This document shows positions 29,501 to 36,985 of a stretch of 64,000 bases of DNA, in pieces. The notes below the pieces were generated by a model, which saw only the letters and a list, made by a program, of their open reading frames with translations, was not told where the DNA came from and did not search any database. Position 1 is the stretch's first letter. Each line of letters begins with the position of its first letter. The stretch comes from JAHBWV01 sp964588385 (GTDB taxonomy: Bacteria > Planctomycetota > Phycisphaerae > Phycisphaerales > UBA1924): positions 1 through 64,000 of the forward strand of contig CAZPPG010000008.1 in NCBI GenBank assembly GCA_964588385.1, given 5' to 3'. The position numbers and the translations under genes are program-made.

Positions 29501-29838
29501 ATAGCGGCATCTACCTCCGAGGCAGCGACAAGAGTCAGGTCAACATCTGGTGCTGGCCCATCGGATCGGGCGAGGTCTATGGCTACCGCACGGACACATC
29601 GATGGCCCCGGAGGTGCGCGCCGCGGTCACTCCGCGCGAGAACGCCGACGCGCCCATCGGCGAGTGGAATCGATTTGTGATCACCATGAAGGGTGAGTTG
29701 CTCACGGTTGAGCTGAACGGAAGGGTCGTTGTCGACGGGGCGAGATTGCCGGGCGTTCCGGCCGAGGGACCGATCGCATTGCAGCACCATGGCGATCCGA
29801 TCCAGTTTGCCAACGTGTATATCCGTGAGATCAAGTGA
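26566..29838 (+). CDS. Secreted sialate O-acetylesterase fused to two DUF1080 domains
   Basis: A signal peptide (residues 1-24) precedes a SASA-type SGNH esterase. The catalytic serine is Ser118 in SGQSNMEW, and Asp533/His535 lie in ADIHPTNKK. A beta-sandwich segment (about 290-390, WINGKLVGSTH) is inserted, and IWYQGESN marks the second oxyanion-hole block. Two DUF1080 (3-keto-disaccharide hydrolase / LamG-like) domains follow, starting FVPLFNGKDLEGW (about 680) and FVPLYNGVDLEGW (about 888). The 1090-aa enzyme probably removes acetyl groups from, and binds or cleaves, an external glycan. ATG 26566 follows GGAGG, and TACACT at 26535 may be its -10 box. It is followed by a second double-DUF1080 gene. 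Confidence 0.9.
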   Translation: MSSLIARSFVLAAALGASSFPAVADVGMPAIFGDGMVLQRDAHVPIWGWASPGEAVKVTGSWAGDAIAEVVADAHGRWTAKLRTPESAAPATLTVQGNTTKTFKDVLIGEVWVCSGQSNMEWPLAATAGAEAEIARAADPMVRLFTVKNTISLHPQLDCDGAWTECSPESAQRFSAVGYYFARELAARLNVPVGVISADWGGTPAQAWSSEQTLLSFPEFASEMQFIAKAKDPETRASVTEGWEQRWWDALDQPGPKRQPRSWTTEAFDDKSWSPMAVPGAFAGELGGHDGIVYFRRTIDLPAEFAGAGGGGSGRLSLGPIDDRDTVWINGKLVGSTHVDGKWAEPRVYEIPAGLLKAGRNVIAVRVLDTAGLGALGFASGKSYDMSLTVGLGPSERSLSIAGDWKYAAGPAVRELPALTSAPQIGPGTPTTLYNGMIAPLVPYTIRGAIWYQGESNIGNAPLYGRLFPAMIEGWRKAWGQGDFPFYFVQIAPYRYAGVNPNLVAELRESQQKSLATGNTGMAVTLDIGNPADIHPTNKKDVASRLAAIALSKTYGQPGVEWSGPMFTGVTATGPELRIRFDHNEGMTLRESAVPQFWIAGADKTFRPARARVDGDSVILSHPDVSAPVAARYAWSSSPEGVLFGATGLPAAPFRTDEWSAAEVSFADEGRTSHLTTEPGFVPLFNGKDLEGWTNVNCASSTWQVREGMIVCSGLPTGLLRTRRQYENFVMEIEFRHMRPGGNAGIFVWSDPIPVTGQPFTRSVEVQVMDGLQGDWYTSDGDIFPIWGAVMKPENGRGNGSRAFPTERRMNPSPDWNHYRITCNNGEISLAVNGKVVTRGSQISPRKGYICLESEGSEVHFRNLTIKELPASPTPLSEADVALLDEGFVPLYNGVDLEGWKKNPANDGHWIANDYVLSYDGKGDHLWSERSYKDFVLIADWRWSGPTREVERPVILPDGTHKVDAQGIAVNAPVKEAGDSGIYLRGSDKSQVNIWCWPIGSGEVYGYRTDTSMAPEVRAAVTPRENADAPIGEWNRFVITMKGELLTVELNGRVVVDGARLPGVPAEGPIALQHHGDPIQFANVYIREIK

Positions 29839-29896
29839 TTGATGAGCGGGTGTGTCGCCGCGGCAGAGGCGCACCCACCGAACCCAGGAGTGTCCG

Positions 29897-31180
29897 ATGA
29901 TCGAGCGAGTGGTGTTGACGTCCCTGCTCTCCCTGTCCGCCTGTGCGGTGGCGATGGCCCAGCCCGGTCAGATTCGACATGACGGCACAGTTCCCAGCGC
30001 CTCGAGTGGTGGGGGAGGCGTGGCGTCTGCATCACGCCAGGCAACGGCTGCCCCGCCCGCTTCGACGGGCGAGGGGTGGGTCGAGCTCTTTAACGGCGAG
30101 GATCTCACCGGATGGACCACATGGGGCGAAGAAGGTTCGTGGGCGGCGGTCGATGGCGAGCTCTGCGCGGTCAAGCCCGGCAAGGGATGGTGGCTGCGCA
30201 CCACCAGGATGTATCGCGATTTCGAGCTGACCCTTGAGTTTGTGCTTCCGCCCGGCGGCAACAGCGGCGTTGGTCTCCGCGGGTCGAACAATGGCGATCC
30301 GGCGTTCACGGGAATGGAGATCCAGGTCTTCGATTCGTTCGGCAAGCCGCTGGCTGACGGCGTGTGCGGAGCGGTCTACAACGCAATCCCGCCCAGAGTG
30401 CAGGCCTGCCGGCCAGCCGGTGAGTGGAACGCCTATCACATCTCGCTGGTTGGCGACACCCTCAACGTCTGGTTGAACGGCGTCAAGATTCACGACAACG
30501 AGAAGCTTGACGAACGGGGTCACGTCCACACCAAGGACAATCCGAGCCCGCTCAACGCACGACTGACCACGGGGTACATCTCCCTCCAAGATCATGGCGA
30601 TGCGGTCCGCTACCGCAACATCCGCATCAAGGATCTTTCGCCGGATCCCGACCGCGAGGGCTACACCCACCTGATCACCCCCGATCTCGCGGGGTGGGTC
30701 AAGCGCGGCGCGGGCAACTGGTCCGTTGAAGACGGCACGCTGGTCGGCACCGACGGTCCCGGGCACCTCTTCACGGAGAAGCGGTACCGCAACTATGAGC
30801 TTCGCGCGCTTGTCCGGGTGAACGAGCGAGGCAACAGCGGGATCTACTTCCGCGTGGTGCCGCGCACGGAGGATCCGAACTCATGGCCCCTGGGGTACGA
30901 GGCACAGGTTGATAACCACGACATGAAGAACTATACGGGTTCACTGTACAACCGCGTGCTGGCCTCGAAGCTTCTGACCCGCGACGGCGCCTGGTTCGAC
31001 TATCGCGTGAGAGCGGTTGGCGACCATATTCAGACCTGGATCAACGGCGTGCTGATGACCGACTCGAGGCAGACCGACTTCGCAACGGGCTTCATCGCGC
31101 TTCAGACGCACCATGTTGGGAATCGGATCGAGTGGCGCGACCTGCGTATCTGGCCGCTTTCGGACGACGCCAAGGACTAA
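29897..31180 (+). CDS. Secreted protein with two DUF1080 domains
   Basis: The 427-aa product has a signal peptide (residues 1-21, ending AMA) and two concanavalin-like DUF1080 domains: residues about 60-245 (WVELFNGEDLTGW, GGNSGVGLRGS, GMEIQVFDS) and about 255-427 (DLAGWVKRG, RGNSGIYFRV, GYEAQVDN). This family includes 3-keto-glycoside hydrolases and many planctomycete surface proteins. The two domains are more like each other in layout than like the pair in the upstream gene. It starts 58 bases after that gene with a good CAGGAG site and is probably in the same operon. The exact substrate is unknown. Confidence 0.87.
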   Translation: MIERVVLTSLLSLSACAVAMAQPGQIRHDGTVPSASSGGGGVASASRQATAAPPASTGEGWVELFNGEDLTGWTTWGEEGSWAAVDGELCAVKPGKGWWLRTTRMYRDFELTLEFVLPPGGNSGVGLRGSNNGDPAFTGMEIQVFDSFGKPLADGVCGAVYNAIPPRVQACRPAGEWNAYHISLVGDTLNVWLNGVKIHDNEKLDERGHVHTKDNPSPLNARLTTGYISLQDHGDAVRYRNIRIKDLSPDPDREGYTHLITPDLAGWVKRGAGNWSVEDGTLVGTDGPGHLFTEKRYRNYELRALVRVNERGNSGIYFRVVPRTEDPNSWPLGYEAQVDNHDMKNYTGSLYNRVLASKLLTRDGAWFDYRVRAVGDHIQTWINGVLMTDSRQTDFATGFIALQTHHVGNRIEWRDLRIWPLSDDAKD

Positions 31181-31206
31181 AGGAGCGGGGGCCGGGCCCG
31201 GCCGGG

Positions 31207-31869
31207 TCACGATTCGTGCAGGTCCAGACCGCGCAGCGCTGCGCGCATCTGGGAAGCGGTGTCGCCGGTGTGATCGATCTGGTGAGCATACCACCCCGCG
31301 GCCCGCGCGCCGCTGACGTTCTCCGGCAGGTCGTCGAAGAAAAGAATCTGGCTCGGCCCGAAGCCGCTCTCGCGCTCGAACGCGCGATAGATGTCCAGGT
31401 GCGGCTTCGCAAGTCTCAGGATATGGCTCGCGTGCTTGTGGGTCAGAAGGCCGATGGTTGGAAAGTCCGCCGCCGCGGAAGCTGAGGGCATATGACGTAG
31501 CCAGTGCCGATGGCTGGTATTGGAGAGCAGCCCCGTCTGCACGCGTCCCGCGCCGTTGAGTTCCTGAATGAGCTCGCGAACCCCTGCGTACTCGCTGACG
31601 AGCCACGCGTCGTGGATGCGGATTACCTCATCGACGGAGTAGAGGCCCGATGTCGTGGCCGCGACCGCTTGAAAGAACGAGTCGCAGTCGATCATGCCGG
31701 TCTGGTAGAGCTCATTGAGGCGCCGACGCTCCATGGTCATCGTCTCGCCCCCCGGACGCTCCCGATGTGGCACGCCGGCGCGGGCGCAGCCCTCTTCCCA
31801 CGATCGACAGATCTGGAGGATGACGCCCCCCCAGTCGAACACGACAGCCTTGATCCCTTGATCGCTCAT
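31207..31869 (-). CDS. HAD-IA-type hydrolase (YihX-like)
   Basis: The 220-aa protein has the HAD nucleophile region VVFDWGGVIL, motif II LLSNTS, the motif III lysine in AKPHLDIY, and the motif IV pair in ILFFDDLPENV. DWG rather than DxD at the nucleophile is usual for the YihX/epoxide-hydrolase N-terminal subgroup, many of which dephosphorylate sugar phosphates. Its start overlaps the upstream gene by four bases. As the last gene of a four-gene overlapping run with a glycosyltransferase, a sugar-phosphate substrate is plausible. Confidence 0.85.
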   Translation of the reverse strand: MSDQGIKAVVFDWGGVILQICRSWEEGCARAGVPHRERPGGETMTMERRRLNELYQTGMIDCDSFFQAVAATTSGLYSVDEVIRIHDAWLVSEYAGVRELIQELNGAGRVQTGLLSNTSHRHWLRHMPSASAAADFPTIGLLTHKHASHILRLAKPHLDIYRAFERESGFGPSQILFFDDLPENVSGARAAGWYAHQIDHTGDTASQMRAALRGLDLHES

Positions 31870-32816
31870 GCGCGAGATGGTCCTTTCTTTCCCACGACGG
31901 CGTCACGGACGGCGCGGACGCTCGCCTCGATGCGCCGCCCGATCTGCTTCAGCGGACCTCGCGGAGCGCGATAGTACAGAGGCGCGTCGTAGAAGCGATC
32001 AAGACCCTTCCTGGCCCGGAACGCGCGCCGGATCCGGAGCAGCTCTCGCCCGCGCTTGTTGATGTGATTGATGGTGTAGCCGATTGATTCGGCGCGTCCG
32101 AGTGTGCGGAGGCCGTGATCAAGCACCTGGTGGTGCCAGAGCCACTCAACGAGCATCCGCTTGAACTTCTCCTCTGTCCGGATCTTCGCCGGATAGTCGC
32201 CACGGAAGTTAGATCGCACCAGGTCGCCGATCTGTTCCTCAATCGAGCGTTCAAAGACGCTCCGTTTCATGAGCGCGTAGTTCAGACTGGTGAAGTCGTA
32301 GACGATGTACGGGCCGTCCCTGCTGATCGCCGGGTTGTCCTGGTGCGAGTGCGTAATGGAGAAGACCCCAGGGCGATCGAGTGCCGCGAGGTCTTCCGCG
32401 AGCCAGCCGTCAAATCCGCGTCGGAACGGCAGCGTGTCCATCTTGATGAACATCACGTAGGGGAGGGTGGCAAGGCGACCCGCGCGGTACTCCTGCACAT
32501 AGCAGCGATCCCGGTGGTTCTCAAAGTGGCCGGGCGTGAGCAGTTCCAACCGATCGATGAGTCCCTCGTTCAGCATCCGTGTCAATCGGCGGACCGTGGA
32601 TGGCGGTGAGCCCCCGTCGACATAGACGATCTCTCCCGGCCGCCCTCCGATGAACTCAACCCAATCCCGGAGAACAGGCCGGAGCTCAACACCGTCACGG
32701 AACCCGGAGATCGCCAGCGAGACCGATTCCCACGGCCGCGCAGGATTGAATACGCACGGCGCGTTCCCGGGCACTTCGGGCCATGTGTCTTGGCGTGTCG
32801 AGTGAGACTCAGGCAT
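31866..32816 (-). CDS. Putative GT-A-type glycosyltransferase
   Basis: The 316-aa cytosolic protein has a beta strand followed by YVDGGSPPSTVRRL and later FIKMDTLPFRRG, which sit where GT-A enzymes have their donor-binding and DxD motifs; the DxD itself is not canonical. The C-terminal 60 residues are strongly basic. Substrate unknown. It overlaps the methyltransferase gene by eight bases upstream and the HAD gene by four bases downstream, so the genes are translationally coupled. Confidence 0.6.
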   Translation of the reverse strand: MPESHSTRQDTWPEVPGNAPCVFNPARPWESVSLAISGFRDGVELRPVLRDWVEFIGGRPGEIVYVDGGSPPSTVRRLTRMLNEGLIDRLELLTPGHFENHRDRCYVQEYRAGRLATLPYVMFIKMDTLPFRRGFDGWLAEDLAALDRPGVFSITHSHQDNPAISRDGPYIVYDFTSLNYALMKRSVFERSIEEQIGDLVRSNFRGDYPAKIRTEEKFKRMLVEWLWHHQVLDHGLRTLGRAESIGYTINHINKRGRELLRIRRAFRARKGLDRFYDAPLYYRAPRGPLKQIGRRIEASVRAVRDAVVGKKGPSRA

Positions 32817-33603
32817 CGGCGATTCCGTCCCCCTCGTCCGGGCCCGGCGTCTGTTCCACGATCGTTGGTATGCCCTTCCGCACGAGGAATGTGGCCGTTC
32901 CCTCGGGACCTCGATTCACAACCTCCGCGGATGCGACGTCCAGCGGCGGTACGCCGGCCTCTTCAAGGATCGAGGCAATGGCCTCTCCCGCCGCGGGACC
33001 GCCGACGAGCATCCAGCCTCCGGGCTTGAGCACTCGCCAAAGCTCACGAAGCCGAGGCCCTCGCTTCGCGTGATCCGTGAGCACGCTGAGGGCGGCCACA
33101 CCGTCGAATGAGCCGTCGAGTTCTCCCCCCAACGACTCCGTCGAGCCGCGTTCGCTGGCCACGTTGGAGAGCGTGTAACGTCGCTCGGCAAAGTGGGCGC
33201 TCTCGCCGTCCTCCTCAAGGGCGACGATCGCCCCCGCCGGGCCGACGCGCTGCGCGAACCATGCCGCCCCGAATCCCGTCCCCGCGTCCAGCACGAGCAG
33301 CCGACCGCCCGGGCGGATAAGCCCGTCGGCCGGGCGGTACGGGGCGAGCGCGGATGGTCCGACCAGATCCGCGTAGATGCGCTCCGTGGTAAACCGGATG
33401 CGCATGCGCTCACCCGATCGGAACGTGACCTCATAATCCTTGTAACCGCGGCCCTTCTTGCTGATGGCGCGCCTCAGCGGCTCGTGCGTCCGCTCCACAT
33501 AGCGGACGCCATCGATGGTTGTGCTGTCGCGCAGGCCCAGCAACAGACGCAACTGCTGCCGAAGGTCCTTGAGCCTGCCCGGCTCCCGGGGCGTCGCGCT
33601 CAT
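32809..33603 (-). CDS. SAM-dependent methyltransferase (class I fold)
   Basis: The 264-aa protein has a class I Rossmann fold with LLVLDAGTGFGAAWFA as motif I (a GxGxG-like loop), IVALEEDG as motif II and LRELWRVLKPGGWMLVGGP as motif VI (post-III). An N-terminal 90-residue region rich in Arg may bind substrate. The acceptor is unknown; the context with a glycosyltransferase and phosphatase suggests a glycan or glycolipid. The ATG at 33603 overlaps the stop of the upstream metallo-hydrolase gene by four bases. Confidence 0.78.
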   Translation of the reverse strand: MSATPREPGRLKDLRQQLRLLLGLRDSTTIDGVRYVERTHEPLRRAISKKGRGYKDYEVTFRSGERMRIRFTTERIYADLVGPSALAPYRPADGLIRPGGRLLVLDAGTGFGAAWFAQRVGPAGAIVALEEDGESAHFAERRYTLSNVASERGSTESLGGELDGSFDGVAALSVLTDHAKRGPRLRELWRVLKPGGWMLVGGPAAGEAIASILEEAGVPPLDVASAEVVNRGPEGTATFLVRKGIPTIVEQTPGPDEGDGIADA

Positions 33604-34475
33604 GCGAGTGACTCCGCCGGAAAGAGCATCGTCTGTCTCCCAACGCGGGGGCCGGCCACGCAGCGTGATCGCGCCGATGCGCTCATGCCGATGCGGATCG
33701 GGACGGTCGGCTCCGCGTGGGTGGAGACCGTGAGCTCGCAGCCGATTCCCGCGTGCTTCTCGAGCGCAATCGCGGGGCGGTTGCACTGTCGCGAGAGATG
33801 GAGCAGGACCAGATGCTCGCGAGGGGCGATTGAACGAGCGGCTTGGGCCGCCTCCTCGTTCGAAAGGTGCCCGCTGCCGCCCATGATGCGACGCTTGAGA
33901 AACTCGGGGCGTTCAGAGGCGAGCTCCAGCCGCGGGCAATAGTTTGATTCCAGCGCCAGAACGTCGACGCCCGCGAGATGCTCGACCAGCCCCGGTGTCA
34001 CGCGTCCCACATCGGTCGCGAACCCCAACTCTCCCGAATGCCCGGTGAATCCAAACCTGAACGTCGCCACGCCAAGCTCGTCGTGGCTCGCCATGAAGAC
34101 CGAAGCATTGAGCGCGCCGACCCGGCAGGAATGCTCAAACGGCTCGGTGTGCAAGGTGGCGATCCCTTCGCGAGAAGCGCGGCCCACGTGCCGCCGGTGC
34201 ATGCGAAGAGGGGCTCGAAGAAGGCCGCGCCGGAGCCAGCCGGGATGGAAGTGGTCGCTGTCCAGATGGGTCAGGAACACTGAGGAGATGTCCTCGACCG
34301 TCAGCCCCAGCGATTCGAGTGCGGACACGGTCCGACGCGGGCTCAGTCCCAGGTCGATAAACGCGGCCCTTCGTTGGCCGTTCTCGTGCCACACGACCAC
34401 CGAGCAGTTCCCAGAGGAGCCGCTCGCCAGAACGCTCAGCCAAGGCGTGAGGTTGGGATCACTCGGATCGGCCAT
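33600..34475 (-). CDS. Metallo-beta-lactamase-fold hydrolase, YycJ/WalJ-like
   Basis: The 291-aa protein matches YycJ-type MBL proteins: SVLASGSSGNCSVV at the N-terminus, ALESNYCPRLEL, GHLSNEEAA and LLHLSRQCN near the C-terminus. YycJ/WalJ proteins are 5'-3' DNA exonucleases in mismatch repair in Bacillus. The first metal motif reads THLDSDH, so the second His of the usual HxHxDH is replaced by Asp. ATG 34475 with AGAGGA upstream is preferred over GTG 34493. It is the first of four overlapping genes. Confidence 0.82.
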   Translation of the reverse strand: MADPSDPNLTPWLSVLASGSSGNCSVVVWHENGQRRAAFIDLGLSPRRTVSALESLGLTVEDISSVFLTHLDSDHFHPGWLRRGLLRAPLRMHRRHVGRASREGIATLHTEPFEHSCRVGALNASVFMASHDELGVATFRFGFTGHSGELGFATDVGRVTPGLVEHLAGVDVLALESNYCPRLELASERPEFLKRRIMGGSGHLSNEEAAQAARSIAPREHLVLLHLSRQCNRPAIALEKHAGIGCELTVSTHAEPTVPIRIGMSASARSRCVAGPRVGRQTMLFPAESLA

Positions 34476-34527
34476 CCAGATCTTTCCTCTCACCCTCTAT
34501 CACCACGCCACGCGGCCCGGAGGCCTC

Positions 34528-35418
34528 TCAGTCCTCGTCCCCAACGTCGGTCAGGTCATTCGCAACGCCCCGCCTTTTCATGTGCAGAAAAGTCGTGAAC
34601 ATCCGTGGAGGGCGAGCCGGCCCCGGGCACACAGCCCGGCGATTGGGCTCCGCCACAAAGGCGGCCATCTCTCGTACAGCGGGCGAATCTGCACCGAGCC
34701 TCTCCAGTTCGGCGACCATCTCCTGCTTGGTCAGCGTGGGAACACGCAAGACCTTTCGGAACGCGCGCCGCACGGCCGTGATCTCCTCTCGCGCGAATCC
34801 GCCCCGTCGCAGCCCGACAAGGTTCACTCCGCCCAGCCGGTTCCGCTCGGGCACAAGGCAGAACGGCGGCACGTCCATCGACACGCCGACGCCTCCGGAG
34901 AGCATTGCGTAGCGTCCGACGCGGACGAACTGGTGGATGAGGACCGCTCCGGAAAGGATCACGTTGTCCGCGACCTCGCTGTGGCCGGCGATCCCCGCGC
35001 CGTTGACCATGATGACGTTATTGCCGATCTTCACGTCATGCCCGAGGTGTGTGGTCGCCATCAGGAAGCACTTACTTCCGACGGAGGTCGGCACGTCGGG
35101 CTTGGTCGAGGCGTGGATGGTCACGTGCTCTCGGATCAGGCAGTCCGCGCCGATCACCACGCCCGCGGTCTTCATGCCGGGCGCGTACTTGAAGTCCTGC
35201 GGCTCAAAGCCGATGCAGGCGCCGGGATACAAACGCGTGTTCGCGCCGATCGTGACCGGTCCACGGATGCAGACGTGCGAGACAAGTTCAACGCCGGGAC
35301 CGAGCGTGACCTGGCCTTCAAGCACGCAAAAAGGGCCGATCCGGACGCCTTCGCCGAGTTGGGTCTCGCCCGAGACAATCGCTGACTGATGGACTTGCGC
35401 GACGGACCCTTGGTGCAT
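34528..35418 (-). CDS. lpxA: Acyl-ACP-UDP-N-acetylglucosamine O-acyltransferase
   Basis: LpxA makes the first committed intermediate of lipid A. The protein has the left-handed beta-helix hexapeptide pattern through the first 190 residues, the catalytic His in THLGHDVKIG, and the C-terminal helical part beginning NLVGLRRGGF. Its presence indicates a lipopolysaccharide-type outer membrane. ATG 35418 (MHQGSVAQVH) places the start just before the first hexapeptide; an upstream in-frame ATG at 35472 would add 18 residues that overlap the promoter region of the divergent lipB. Its C-terminus (about 40 residues) is longer than usual and basic. Confidence 0.93.
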   Translation of the reverse strand: MHQGSVAQVHQSAIVSGETQLGEGVRIGPFCVLEGQVTLGPGVELVSHVCIRGPVTIGANTRLYPGACIGFEPQDFKYAPGMKTAGVVIGADCLIREHVTIHASTKPDVPTSVGSKCFLMATTHLGHDVKIGNNVIMVNGAGIAGHSEVADNVILSGAVLIHQFVRVGRYAMLSGGVGVSMDVPPFCLVPERNRLGGVNLVGLRRGGFAREEITAVRRAFRKVLRVPTLTKQEMVAELERLGADSPAVREMAAFVAEPNRRAVCPGPARPPRMFTTFLHMKRRGVANDLTDVGDED

Positions 35419-35480
35419 GCGGCTATCGTAGGTTCGGGACTTGTCCCCGTTCCTGTCGCATAGCACGTACATGGCGAAAC

Positions 35481-36194
35481 ATGAGCGACCTCCCGTTCAA
35501 ACTCGTTGACCTCGGCCTGATGCCGTACGCGGCTGCGCTCGCCGTGCAGCGTCAGCATCTGGAAGAGGTTCTGGCCTCGCGCGACGCCGGACGCCCCGAA
35601 GTCGGACGTGTCCTGCTGGTGGAGCATCCGCCCGTCATCACGGTCTCAGCCCGACCGGACGCCGGGCGGCACCTGCTTGGAGATGCCGCGACGCTTCAGG
35701 CCGCGGGCGTCGTCGTCGAACAGACCGACCGCGGTGGCGACATCACCTACCACGGACCGGGACAGCTTGTCGCGTACCCGATCCTGGACTTGAACGTGCT
35801 CGGACTCCGCGTCCACGAGTACATGCGGATGCTCGAAACGGCGGTGATCGCGACATGCCATTCATTCGGGGTGCGGGCGATGCGAGATCCGGTCGCCACC
35901 GGCGTATGGGTACCGCGCTCAACCGATGCGGACGCCCCGGCGGCAAAGATCTGCGCTATGGGCGTGCGCGTGAGGAAGTGGGCGTCCATGCACGGACTCG
36001 CGCTCAACGTCACAACAAATCTCGACCACTTCGCGCTCATCGTGCCCTGTGGTCTGGTCGGGCGGCCGGTCACGTCGCTCCAACAGGTGCTCGGCTCTCG
36101 GACTCCCTCAATGGCGGAGGCAAAGCGATCCCTCTGCGACTCGATCGCGAGCGAGATCCGTGACCGCCTCCCGCGAGTGCCGCCCAACCAATAG
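35481..36194 (+). CDS. lipB: Octanoyl-[ACP]:protein N-octanoyltransferase
   Basis: LipB transfers octanoyl from ACP to the lipoyl domains of 2-oxoacid dehydrogenases and the glycine cleavage H protein. The family signature RGGDITYHGPGQLVAYPI is intact, the lysine motif is KICAMGV, and the catalytic cysteine is in IVPCGL. The 237-aa length is normal. lipA is not nearby. It is divergent from lpxA across a 62-base gap and convergent with the OmpH-like gene, 14 bases away. Confidence 0.95.
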   Translation: MSDLPFKLVDLGLMPYAAALAVQRQHLEEVLASRDAGRPEVGRVLLVEHPPVITVSARPDAGRHLLGDAATLQAAGVVVEQTDRGGDITYHGPGQLVAYPILDLNVLGLRVHEYMRMLETAVIATCHSFGVRAMRDPVATGVWVPRSTDADAPAAKICAMGVRVRKWASMHGLALNVTTNLDHFALIVPCGLVGRPVTSLQQVLGSRTPSMAEAKRSLCDSIASEIRDRLPRVPPNQ

Positions 36195-36208
36195 TCTGCT
36201 CGGAATGC

Positions 36209-36874
36209 TCAGCGATCGCCGGCGGGATCCGCCGGGGCTGCAGGATCAGCTGGCGCGTCGGCCTTCTTCTCCGGCAGCTTCAGGTCTTCCCGCACACGCG
36301 CGGTGATGTCGTCCGCTCTGGCCGATCGGACCAGCGGACGGGCAAGAATCTCCTGCATGATGGGCGCGAGAGACTCGCCCTTCATATTCGTCCCTTCGAG
36401 TCGCGTGGAAATCACGTGCGTGTACCCGAGCTGCTCGGCTGCGTCATTCGCGGCCTTGTGCACGATGGCGTACGCCTCTTTGACCTGGGCCGCGACAAAC
36501 GCATCCTGTTCACGTCCGGCCTGCTGGGCGTACTGCTGACGCTCGGTCTCCTTCGCTTGGCCCTGCTGCATCGTGGCCTGAAACTCCGGCGTTCCCTGAG
36601 GAATAAGCTGGATCTTTGTCTCCAAAGCCTTGAGCTCGGCGTTGTACGCCTCGAACTTGGCACGGATCTCCGCGTCCCGCGCGTCGCGAGCGGGTTTGTA
36701 CCGATCTGATTCGATCATGGACTCCAGAAGGAGGAACATGTCGACCGTGGCGACTCGGACGATCTGGCCGGCGGGCTGGGCGATCGCCGCTTGTTCAGGC
36801 GTCCGCAGGCCGGCGCCCACGCCGATCGCGATGACCACTCCAGCCCACAATCCAACTCGCTCGACAGTGCGCAT
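36209..36874 (-). CDS. OmpH/Skp-family periplasmic chaperone
   Basis: Skp/OmpH proteins hold unfolded outer-membrane proteins in the periplasm. The 221-aa product has a signal peptide (residues 1-32), VATVDMFLLLE at the start of the mature protein (the usual IAYVDxxxL strand), a long coiled-coil region rich in Glu, Gln and Ala (about 65-150) that would form the tentacle, and a returning strand YTHVISTRLEG. A Pro/Ala/Asp tail ends the protein. ATG 36874 has GGAG upstream. It is divergent from rsmH, and lpxA lies upstream of lipB. Confidence 0.83.
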   Translation of the reverse strand: MRTVERVGLWAGVVIAIGVGAGLRTPEQAAIAQPAGQIVRVATVDMFLLLESMIESDRYKPARDARDAEIRAKFEAYNAELKALETKIQLIPQGTPEFQATMQQGQAKETERQQYAQQAGREQDAFVAAQVKEAYAIVHKAANDAAEQLGYTHVISTRLEGTNMKGESLAPIMQEILARPLVRSARADDITARVREDLKLPEKKADAPADPAAPADPAGDR

Positions 36875-36985
36875 TGATCTACTCCAGATTGGCCGCGATG
36901 CTCCGCGTGGCACGGCGACGGGCTGAGATGGTAGGCCCGTCGAACAAACCCCCACCAGTTGGGGCCGATACGCTCTCCGTCGCAG

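Noticed and set aside
31190..31203. GGCCGGGCCCGGCC palindrome between convergent genes as a terminator
   Set aside because: The palindrome is perfect but has no T run on either strand, so it is not a convincing terminator.
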